From Oxalobacteraceae bacterium UBA6704 (GTDB lineage Bacteria > Pseudomonadota > Gammaproteobacteria > Burkholderiales > Burkholderiaceae_D), in assembly GCA_002454505.1 (NCBI GenBank), contig DKJA01000034.1:558-52831 (forward strand): a stretch of DNA of 52,274 nucleotides, read 5' to 3'. Below the pieces are notes generated by a model. That model had not been told where the DNA came from. It did no database searches and worked only from the letters and a program-made list of their open reading frames with translations. Below, one piece after another: positions 46,175 to 52,274 of the stretch. The position numbers and the translations under genes were made by a program. Position 1 is the stretch's first letter. Every line of letters begins with the position of its first letter.

Positions 46175-46600
46175 ATGACCCGCATCGACTTCCACACCAA
46201 CGTCCCCGACAAGATCGCCTACGCCTGCCGCCTCGTGCGCAAGGCCTATGGCGCGAAGAACCGCATCGTCGTGATGACGGAAGATGCGGCCCAGCTGGCG
46301 CAGCTCGATGCGGCGCTGTGGAGTTTTTCGGCACCCGACTTCCTGCCGCATGTGAACGTCAACGATCCGCTGGCGCCCGATACGCCGATCGTGCTGACAG
46401 ACAGCGATGCCACCGAACTGCCGCAGGCCGACCTGCTGGTGAACCTGGCGCGCCGCGCGCCGGCGCAGTTCGAGAGCTTTCCCCGCCTGATCGAAGTGGT
46501 GTCCACCGACGAGGCGGACGTGGCGGCCGGCCGCCAGCGCTTCGGCGCCTACAAACGGCAGGAGTTCGTGCCGACGCACCTGAACGTGGGCAAGGCATGA
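46175..46600 (+). CDS. holC: DNA polymerase III chi subunit
   Basis: A 141-residue protein that bridges the clamp loader to single-strand-binding protein. It opens MTRIDFHTNVPDKIAYACRL, with the chi-typical VVMTEDAAQLAQLDAALWSF (compare E. coli's HolC WxF), and DTPIVLTD. Length matches (147 in E. coli). The ATG at 46175 follows a TACAAT (46163-46168) by only six bases with no Shine-Dalgarno sequence, so the message may be leaderless. Its stop overlaps the next start (ATGA). Confidence 0.9.
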   Translation: MTRIDFHTNVPDKIAYACRLVRKAYGAKNRIVVMTEDAAQLAQLDAALWSFSAPDFLPHVNVNDPLAPDTPIVLTDSDATELPQADLLVNLARRAPAQFESFPRLIEVVSTDEADVAAGRQRFGAYKRQEFVPTHLNVGKA

Positions 46601-47031
46601 CGCCGCCGTCGCCCTTCGATGCCAGCATTCCCGTGCTGACGGAGGTGGTCAGGGACGACGCGCCGCCTCCCGTCGATTACGCACCCGCAGCGGCGGCGGC
46701 ACCGGTTTCCGCAGCGCCCGCCGTCTGGCGTATCGGCCCGGCGCAGCAGGCGCCTGCTTCTGCTCCCGCTCCCGCTCCTGTTCCGCAACCGCCAGCACCG
46801 GAAGACTGGGCCGGCCTGGAACAGCGCCTGAACGAGCGCATCCTCAAGCATCTGACCACGCACATCGACCAGGTGCTGGACCAGCGCATCCGCGGCATGG
46901 AGGAAGTGCTGGCACACACGCTCGCCGGCCTCGTTCCCCAGCTGCGCGCGGGTCTCGAAGACACGCTGGCCCATGTCGTCGCCCAGGCGGTGACGCAGGA
47001 AATCGGCCTGCAGCAGGCACCCAAAGAGTGA
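46597..47031 (+). CDS. Pro/Ala-rich protein of unknown function downstream of holC
   Basis: A 144-residue protein overlapping holC by 4 bp (ATGA). The N-terminal half is Ala/Pro-rich and disordered; the C-terminal half (from DWAGLEQRLNERILKHLTTH) is a long amphipathic helix with HIDQVLDQRIRGMEEVLAHT. No enzyme motif. Betaproteobacteria often have such a low-complexity gene after holC. A role with the polymerase is only suggested by position. A GC hairpin (47041-47069) follows without a T-run. Confidence 0.7.
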   Translation: MTPPSPFDASIPVLTEVVRDDAPPPVDYAPAAAAAPVSAAPAVWRIGPAQQAPASAPAPAPVPQPPAPEDWAGLEQRLNERILKHLTTHIDQVLDQRIRGMEEVLAHTLAGLVPQLRAGLEDTLAHVVAQAVTQEIGLQQAPKE

Positions 47032-47186
47032 AAAAAGCGGCCGTCCCGGTGCAGTACGCCACGGGACGGTGCATGCGTCAAAAAAGCCGCCCGCTCTGCT
47101 TTGCCAAAATAAAGATTTGTTGTACCTTCTCGCATGACCGACGCCCACGAGGCGCCGACCGATTTCAAACCTTGGAGAGAACGAGT

Positions 47187-48320
47187 ATGCAAACGAAGTT
47201 CATCGCAGCTGCCATCGCCGTCGCCTTTGCCGGTGCGGCCAGCACCGCCGGCGCGCAGGAAGTGATCAAGATCGGCCACGTGGGCCCGGTCTCCGGCGCC
47301 CAGGCCCACCTCGGCAAGGACAATGAAAACGGCGCCAACATGGCGATCGCCGACCTGAACGCGAAAGGCATCAAGATCGCCGGCAAGCCGGTGAAATTCG
47401 TCGTCGTGCTGGAAGACGACGGCGCTGACCCGAAACAGGGCACGACCGTTGCGCAGAAGCTGGTCGACGCGAAGGTCAACGGCGTCGTCGGCCACCTCAA
47501 TTCCGGCACCACCGTGCCCGCGTCGCGCATCTACTATAATGCCGGCATCCCGCAGATTTCGCCGGCATCGACGATCCCGACGTACACCAAGCAGCGCTTC
47601 AACACGACGTTCCGCGTGGTCGCCAACGACAACAAGCTCGGTGGGACGCTGGGCAAGTACGCCGTCGAGAAGCTGGGCGCGAAGAAGATCGCCGTCATCG
47701 ACGACCGCACCGCCTACGGCCAGGGCGTAGCGAGCGAATTCGTCAAGGGCGCCAAAGGCGCGCAGATCGTCGACAAGCAGTTCACCAACGACAAGGCGAC
47801 CGACTTCAACGCGATCCTCACGTCGATCAAGGGCAAGAACCCGGACCTGGTGTTCTTCGGCGGCATGGACGCCGTCGGCGGCCCGCTGCTGCGCCAGATG
47901 AAGGCGCTGGGCATCAAGGCGAAATTCATGGGCGGCGACGGCGTCTGTACGGATGCGCTGCCGCGGCTGGCCGGCGATGCGGCCGCCGACGGCGTGGTGA
48001 CCTGCGCCGAAGCGGGCGGCGTGTCGGCCGACCTGCAGAAGAACATGGACGACTTCCGCGCCCGCTACAAGAAGGCCTACGGCCAGGAAGTGCAGCTGTA
48101 CGCACCGTACGTGTACGATTCGGTGATGGTGATGGCGCAGGCGATGCAGGATGCCGGTTCCGCCGATCCGAAGAAATACCTGCCGTTCCTGAAGAAGGTG
48201 AAATACCAGGGCGTGACGGGCCTGATCACGTTCGACGATTCGGGCGACATCAAGGACGGCGCGCTGACGCTGTTCACGTACAAGGGCGGCAAGAAGACCA
48301 AGATGGAAGTGGTCAAGTAA
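47187..48320 (+). CDS. branched-chain amino-acid-type ABC substrate-binding protein (copy 1)
   Basis: A 377-residue periplasmic LivJ/LivK-type binding protein. Signal peptide MQTKFIAAAIAVAFAGAAST ends near AGAQ. EVIKIGHVGPVSGAQAHLGK is the ligand-site opening and NDKATDFNAILTSIKGKNPD is shared with copy 2. The ligand could be leucine, isoleucine, valine or a related compound. No permease or ATPase genes are beside it. The ATG at 47187 has GGAGAG upstream. A paralogue starts 110 bp after its stop. Confidence 0.93.
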   Translation: MQTKFIAAAIAVAFAGAASTAGAQEVIKIGHVGPVSGAQAHLGKDNENGANMAIADLNAKGIKIAGKPVKFVVVLEDDGADPKQGTTVAQKLVDAKVNGVVGHLNSGTTVPASRIYYNAGIPQISPASTIPTYTKQRFNTTFRVVANDNKLGGTLGKYAVEKLGAKKIAVIDDRTAYGQGVASEFVKGAKGAQIVDKQFTNDKATDFNAILTSIKGKNPDLVFFGGMDAVGGPLLRQMKALGIKAKFMGGDGVCTDALPRLAGDAAADGVVTCAEAGGVSADLQKNMDDFRARYKKAYGQEVQLYAPYVYDSVMVMAQAMQDAGSADPKKYLPFLKKVKYQGVTGLITFDDSGDIKDGALTLFTYKGGKKTKMEVVK

Positions 48321-48351
48321 GAAAGAATAACGGGAGACTGAATGACCGTGC

Positions 48352-48381
48352 GGCCGTCCATCTGGACGGCCTTTGTTTTTT
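48352..48381 (+). terminator. terminator between the two binding-protein genes
   Basis: Stem GGCCGTCC/GGACGGCC with loop ATCT, followed by TTTGTTTTTTT, so the two paralogues can be transcribed separately. Confidence 0.85.
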
Positions 48382-48429
48382 TCAGCGGGCCTTATGAGCT
48401 GCCCGCATACCGATTGGAGTAAAACGCAT

Positions 48430-49572
48430 ATGCAAACCAAGCTGATTTCCCTCGCCGCCGCCATCGTGGCCCTGAGCGCCACCGGTGTGCACGCGCAGCA
48501 AGTGGTCAGGATCGGCTACGTGGGGCCGCTGTCGGGCCAGTCCGCCCACCTGGGCACGGACACGTCGAACGGCACGCGGCTGGCCATCGAGGACCTGAAC
48601 GCGAAAGGCTTCCAGATCGGCGGCAAGCCGGTGAAATTCGTGCTGCAGGCGGAAGACGATGCGGCCGAACCGAAGCAGGCCACGGCCGCCGCGCAGAAGC
48701 TGGCCGACTTGAAGGTGAACGGCGTGATCGGGCACCAGACGTCCGGCACGACGATCCCGGCATCGCGCATCTACTACAACGCCGGCATTCCGCAGATCTC
48801 GGCATCGGCCACGAGCCCCGTCTACACGCACCAGAAATTCAACACGACGTTCCGCGTGGTGGCCAACGACAACAAGCTCGGTGCGAGCCTGGGCCAGTAC
48901 GCCGTGCAGAAGCTGAACGCGAAGAAGATCGCCGTCATCGACGACCGCACGGCCTACGGCCAGGGCGTGGCGGACGAATTCGCCAAAGGCGCACGCAAGG
49001 CCGGTGCCGGCGTGCAGATCGTGTCGCGCGAATTCACCAACGATAAAGCCACCGACTTCAATGCCATCCTGACCAGCATCCGCGCGAAGAATCCGGACCT
49101 GGTCTTCTTCGGCGGCATGGACTCCGTCGGCGGCCCGCTGCTGCGGCAGATGAAGGCGCTGGGCATCAAGGCCAAGCTGATGGGCGGCGACGGTATCTGC
49201 ACGGAAGCGATGCCGCGGCTGGCCGGCGCCACGGCGGGCGATGACTCGATCGTCTGCGCCGAAGCGGGCGGCGTGACGCCGGCGCAGCAAAAGAAGATGG
49301 AGGAATTCGCCGGCCGTTACCAGAAGCGCTACGGCCAGCCGCTGCAGATCTACGCACCGTATTCCTACGATGCCGTAATGGTGATGGCCACCGCGATGGC
49401 GACGGCCAAGTCGGCCGATCCGAAGGTGTACCTGCCGCAGCTGTCGAAGGTGAGCTACCAGGGCATCACGGGCACGATCGCGTTCGACCAGTTCGGCGAC
49501 ATCAAGGATGGCGCGCTGACGCTGTTCACGTTCCGCGGCGGGAAGAAGACGCTGATCGAGGTGGTCAAGTAA
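48430..49572 (+). CDS. branched-chain amino-acid-type ABC substrate-binding protein (copy 2)
   Basis: A 380-residue paralogue of the preceding gene, clearly from a tandem duplication: RVVANDNKLGASLGQYAVQK, KKIAVIDDRTAYGQGVA, DLVFFGGMDSVGGPLLRQMK and the C-terminal GDIKDGALTLFT are nearly shared. Signal peptide MQTKLISLAAAIVALSATGV, cleavage near HAQ. Small differences in the ligand region (GHQTSGTTIP against GHLNSGTTVP) suggest a different ligand preference. GGAG precedes the ATG at 48430. No transport partners are adjacent. Confidence 0.93.
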   Translation: MQTKLISLAAAIVALSATGVHAQQVVRIGYVGPLSGQSAHLGTDTSNGTRLAIEDLNAKGFQIGGKPVKFVLQAEDDAAEPKQATAAAQKLADLKVNGVIGHQTSGTTIPASRIYYNAGIPQISASATSPVYTHQKFNTTFRVVANDNKLGASLGQYAVQKLNAKKIAVIDDRTAYGQGVADEFAKGARKAGAGVQIVSREFTNDKATDFNAILTSIRAKNPDLVFFGGMDSVGGPLLRQMKALGIKAKLMGGDGICTEAMPRLAGATAGDDSIVCAEAGGVTPAQQKKMEEFAGRYQKRYGQPLQIYAPYSYDAVMVMATAMATAKSADPKVYLPQLSKVSYQGITGTIAFDQFGDIKDGALTLFTFRGGKKTLIEVVK

Positions 49573-49580
49573 AGACGGTC

Positions 49581-49656
49581 GGGGCCTGTCCCCGGGGTTG
49601 CTGTTGAACTTGCCGATCGCTACTGAAAGCAGAAACAGAACAGGGGACAGTCCCCC
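49581..49656. repeat. family A REPIN-like repeat
   Basis: GGGGCCTGTCCCCGGGGTTG (49581-49600) and inverted GGGGACAGTCCCC (49643-49655) surround a 42-nt centre. It lies between convergent genes just before a bidirectional terminator. Confidence 0.85.
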
Positions 49657-49688
49657 AAAAAAAACCGGGCGCAAGGCCCGGTTTTTTT
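49657..49688. terminator. bidirectional terminator between binding-protein and cytochrome c genes
   Basis: ACCGGGC/GCCCGGT stem with loop GCAAG, eight A's on the left and seven T's on the right, serving both convergent genes. Confidence 0.92.
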
Positions 49689-49703
49689 ATCCGCCGCAAA
49701 AAC

Positions 49704-50015
49704 TCATTTCTGCGACAGCACCCATTTCACCAGCGTGTGCGCCTCGGCTTCGCTGACCTGCGGGTTGGCAGGCATCGGGATCGCGCCCCACACGCCGGAG
49801 CCGCCCTTCATCACTTTCGTCACCAGCTTCGCTTCGGCATCCTTCTGACCGGCGTATTTGGCAGCGACGTCCTTGTAGGCAGGACCGACCAGCTTGTTGG
49901 CAACCGCGTGGCAAGCCATGCAGTTCTTGGCTTTCGCCAGGTCGGCATTGGCCAGCGCAGCCTGCGACGCGAAAGCGCCCGCCACGACCATTGCACCCAT
50001 CACGATACGTTTCAT
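49704..50015 (-). CDS. class I cytochrome c (c-551/552 type)
   Basis: A 103-residue periplasmic cytochrome. Signal peptide MKRIVMGAMVVAGAFASQAA with cleavage near ALA; haem motif CMACH (Cys32, Cys35, His36); Met ligand likely Met81 in AIPMPANPQ. It is a one-haem electron carrier of the c8/c551 type for respiratory chains. GGAGA precedes the ATG at 50015. A TAGAAT (50049-50044) lies about 30 bp upstream of the start, with a palindrome related to the aceE operator next to it. Confidence 0.93.
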   Translation of the reverse strand: MKRIVMGAMVVAGAFASQAALANADLAKAKNCMACHAVANKLVGPAYKDVAAKYAGQKDAEAKLVTKVMKGGSGVWGAIPMPANPQVSEAEAHTLVKWVLSQK

Positions 50016-50043
50016 CGATTTCTCCATAGTAAATCCGCGGGAG

Positions 50044-50067
50044 ATTCTACCGCGTTTCCAAAATGCG
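50044..50067 (-). promoter_or_regulatory. cytochrome c -10 and aceE-type palindrome
   Basis: On the minus strand TAGAAT (50049-50044) is preceded by CGCATTTTGGAAACGCG (plus 50051-50067), matching the aceE operator core at 15 of 17 positions. Both promoters have TAGAATCYCC. The -35 is weak here. Confidence 0.5.
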
Positions 50068-50163
50068 GATACGCGAAGCGGCTTATTTCCACAACGAAGC
50101 GATCAGGTATTGCGTTGACCCCGGAAATGTCTTGTAACATGATGGCCTTCCCGGAGCCCGATC

Positions 50164-50394
50164 ATGCCTATCATCCTTGTCATCCTTGCACTGTGCGCGC
50201 TGCGCTACTTCGAAGTGTGGCGCTTCGCCGACGTGTCGTGGTGGTGGATCGCCGGACTGATGGTATTCGCCTTCGTGTGGTTCGAATTCATCGAACCGAT
50301 GCTGGGCCTCGACCGGCGCAAGGCCCACGACGTCGACGACAAGCGGCGCAAGGACAGGCTGAAGAAGAACTTCGGCGACAAGCCCCGCAAGTAA
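50164..50394 (+). CDS. small Trp-rich membrane protein (TIGR04438 type)
   Basis: A 76-residue protein with two hydrophobic helices (MPIILVILALCALRYFEVW; WWWIAGLMVFAFVWFEFIEP) and a very basic C-terminal tail (RRKDRLKKNFGDKPRK). The five tryptophans and overall pattern match the small Trp-rich protein family of Burkholderiales. Function unknown. It diverges from the cytochrome c gene. Confidence 0.83.
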   Translation: MPIILVILALCALRYFEVWRFADVSWWWIAGLMVFAFVWFEFIEPMLGLDRRKAHDVDDKRRKDRLKKNFGDKPRK

Positions 50395-50404
50395 GCTGTC
50401 TACG

Positions 50405-50540
50405 GCTCAGCCCGTGTCCACCATGGTGCCTGACACCGACATGGACACAGGCTCAACCTTGGCGTTGCCGAACCGCTCAGCTCGTGTCACTGTCGGTGTC
50501 TGACACCAGGGTGGTGAAAGTGGACACGAGCTCGGCTGTA
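50405..50540. repeat. family C palindromic repeat, two units
   Basis: Unit 1 (50405-50456) has core GGTGCCTGACACC (50425-50437); unit 2 (50475-50540) has core GGTGTCTGACACC (50495-50507) with outer arms GCTCAGCTCGTGTC and GGACACGAGCTCGGC. It fills the gap between convergent genes; no separate terminator is visible. Confidence 0.88.
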
Positions 50541-50549
50541 ACGTAACGG

Positions 50550-52274
50550 TTACCGCTTCAGCTGCGACAGGTCGCGCACGGCGCCGCGGTCGGCGGAGGT
50601 GGTCAGCGCGGCGTAGGCCTGCAGCGCCTGCGAGACGTAGCGCTCGCGGTTCACCGGCTGCCAGGCGGCGTCGCCGCGGGCGTCCATGGCGGCGCGGCGG
50701 TGCGCCAGGTCCTCGGTCGTCACGCGCAGGTTGATCGTGCGGTTCGGGATGTCGATGTCGATGAAGTCGCCCTCTTCCACCAACCCGATGGCGCCGCCTT
50801 CCGCCGCTTCCGGCGACGCGTGGCCGATCACCAGGCCGGACGAGCCGCCGGAGAAGCGCCCGTCGGTGAACAGCGCGCACGCCTTGCCGAGACCTTTCGA
50901 CTTGATGTACGACGTCGGGTACAGCATCTCCTGCATGCCCGGGCCGCCCTTCGGCCCTTCGTAGCGGATGATCACCACGTCGCCCGCATGCACGGTATCG
51001 CCGAGGATCGCTTCCACCGCCGCATCCTGGCTCTCGAACACGCGCGCCTTGCCGGAGAACTTGAGGATGCTTTCGTCCACGCCGGCCGTCTTGACGATGC
51101 AGCCCTTCTCGGCGATGTTCCCGTACAGGACGGCCAGCCCGCCATCCTGCGAATACGCGTGCGCGCGGTCGCGGATGCAGCCGGTGCTGCGATCGAGGTC
51201 ATTCTCGGCGTAGCGTTCCGACTGCGAGAACGCCGTCTGCGAAGGCACGCCGCCCGGCGCGGCGCGGAACAGGTGGTGGACGGCCTGGTCGTCGCTGACG
51301 CGGATGTCGTAGCGGGCAATCGCGTCGCCCATCGTCGGGCTGTGCACCGTCGGCAGCGACGTGTCCAGCAGGCCGGCGCGTGCCAGCTCGCCGAGGATCG
51401 AGAAGATGCCGCCGGCGCGGTGCACGTCCTCGATGTGATACTTGTCCGTCATCGGCGCCACTTTGCACAGGCACGGCACGAGCCGCGAGATGCGGTCGAT
51501 GTCGGCCATCGTGAACTCGACCTCCGCTTCGTGGGCGGCGGCCAGCAGGTGCAGCACGGTGTTGGTGGAGCCGCCCATCGACACATCCAGCGCCATCGCG
51601 TTTTCCCACGCCGCCTTGCTGGCGATATTGCGCGGCAGGACGGAATAGTCGTCCTGTTCGTAATGGCGTTTGGCGATCTCGACGATCAGCCGGCCGGCGC
51701 GCAGGAACAGCTCCTTGCGGTCGGCGTGCGTGGCGACGATCGTGCCGTTCCCCGGCAGCGACAGGCCCAGCGCCTCGGTCAGGCAGTTCATCGAGTTCGC
51801 CGTGAACATGCCGGAACACGAGCCGCAGGTAGGGCAGGCCGAGCGCTCGATCTCCGCCACGTCGGCATCCGACACCGTGGAGTCGCCGGCCTTGATCATC
51901 GCATCGACGAGGTCCAGCTTGATGATCTTGGTGCCGTTGTCGACCACCTTGACCACCTTGCCCGCTTCCATCGGCCCGCCGGACACGAACACCACGGGGA
52001 TGTTCAGCCGCATGGCGGCCATCAGCATGCCGGGCGTGATCTTGTCGCAGTTCGAGATGCACACCATCGCATCGGCGCAGTGGGCGTTCACCATGTATTC
52101 GACGGAGTCGGCGATCAGGTCGCGCGACGGCAGCGAATACAGCATACCGCCGTGGCCCATGGCGATGCCGTCATCGACGGCGATGGTATTGAATTCCTTG
52201 GCGACGCCGCCGGCCGCCTCGATCTCGCGCGCCACCAGCTGGCCCAGGTCCTTCAGGTGCACGTGGCCCGGCAC
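50550..52274 (-). CDS. ilvD: dihydroxy-acid dehydratase (N-terminus off right edge)
   Basis: 574 residues are visible of an Fe-S dehydratase that makes 2-oxo acids in valine, isoleucine and leucine synthesis. SNCDKITPGM and CPTCGSCSGMFTANSMNCL carry the cluster cysteines; the C-terminal KGLGKACALFTDGRFSGGSSG is the second family signature. The frame begins mid-protein (VPGHVHLK), and about 45-50 residues, including the first cluster region, lie past the edge. Length and order otherwise match the long (about 610-620) IlvD type. Confidence 0.96.
   Translation of the reverse strand: MPGHVHLKDLGQLVAREIEAAGGVAKEFNTIAVDDGIAMGHGGMLYSLPSRDLIADSVEYMVNAHCADAMVCISNCDKITPGMLMAAMRLNIPVVFVSGGPMEAGKVVKVVDNGTKIIKLDLVDAMIKAGDSTVSDADVAEIERSACPTCGSCSGMFTANSMNCLTEALGLSLPGNGTIVATHADRKELFLRAGRLIVEIAKRHYEQDDYSVLPRNIASKAAWENAMALDVSMGGSTNTVLHLLAAAHEAEVEFTMADIDRISRLVPCLCKVAPMTDKYHIEDVHRAGGIFSILGELARAGLLDTSLPTVHSPTMGDAIARYDIRVSDDQAVHHLFRAAPGGVPSQTAFSQSERYAENDLDRSTGCIRDRAHAYSQDGGLAVLYGNIAEKGCIVKTAGVDESILKFSGKARVFESQDAAVEAILGDTVHAGDVVIIRYEGPKGGPGMQEMLYPTSYIKSKGLGKACALFTDGRFSGGSSGLVIGHASPEAAEGGAIGLVEEGDFIDIDIPNRTINLRVTTEDLAHRRAAMDARGDAAWQPVNRERYVSQALQAYAALTTSADRGAVRDLSQLKR

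Overview
The window is high-GC bacterial chromosome with a betaproteobacterial gene set, most like the Oxalobacteraceae (Massilia/Duganella type). This is inferred from gene content: an aceE-aceF-lpdA operon whose E3 carries its own lipoyl domain, a TIGR04438-type small Trp-rich protein, a holC/Pro-Ala-rich protein pair and a DUF3144 protein. No phage, integrase or transposase gene is visible. Most of the window is ordinary chromosome, but several intergenic gaps hold palindromic repeats.

Layout. 1-3224 (minus): MscS channel (cut by the left edge), RsmB/NOP-type rRNA methyltransferase, purN and an orphan barstar-like gene. 3708-6938 (plus): glycine-zipper envelope protein, spermidine-synthase-like methyltransferase and a GspE/PilB-type ATPase, followed by tRNA-Lys(TTT). 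7183-15844: royal-jelly-type secreted protein, SMR efflux pump, LprI-like protein, PhzF-like enzyme, lipoprotein phosphoesterase, MFS transporter, BON-domain protein and a secreted zincin. 16162-21533: chemoreceptor, M49-like peptidase, and a divergent SDR/LysR pair. 21606-27500: nitroreductase and an EmrAB/outer-membrane-factor efflux operon with a divergent TetR regulator. 27702-28223: two small proteins. 28355-35873: a probable sugar-uptake locus (GH1 glucosidase, MFS transporter, TonB-dependent receptor, tryptophan-halogenase-like flavoprotein). 35880-42857: LysE exporter and the pyruvate dehydrogenase operon. 43109-47031: folD, prlC, holC and a Pro/Ala-rich protein. 47187-52274: two tandem branched-chain amino-acid-type binding proteins, cytochrome c, small Trp-rich protein and ilvD (cut by the right edge).

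Two regulatory patterns stand out. First, LacI-family-like 14-bp boxes (TGAAAnCGnTTTCA) occur just downstream of a TTGACA-N17-TTTAAT promoter before the GH1 gene, again inside the GH1 gene, and three times at exactly 21-bp spacing between the TonB receptor and halogenase genes. This ties the four genes into one candidate regulon whose repressor is not in the window. Second, a perfect 19-bp palindrome overlaps the -35 of the aceE promoter, and a 15/17 match to its core sits next to a cytochrome c promoter about 7 kb away.

The gaps also carry at least three families of short palindromes (cores GGGGACTGTCCCC, CAGGGTCTGACCCTG and GGTGTCTGACACC). They occur as tandem or inverted REPIN-like pairs, and one copy forms the last codons of the TetR gene. 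They look like non-autonomous mobile repeats whose transposase lies elsewhere. Functions are inferred from recognisable motifs and family resemblance; no database search was run.
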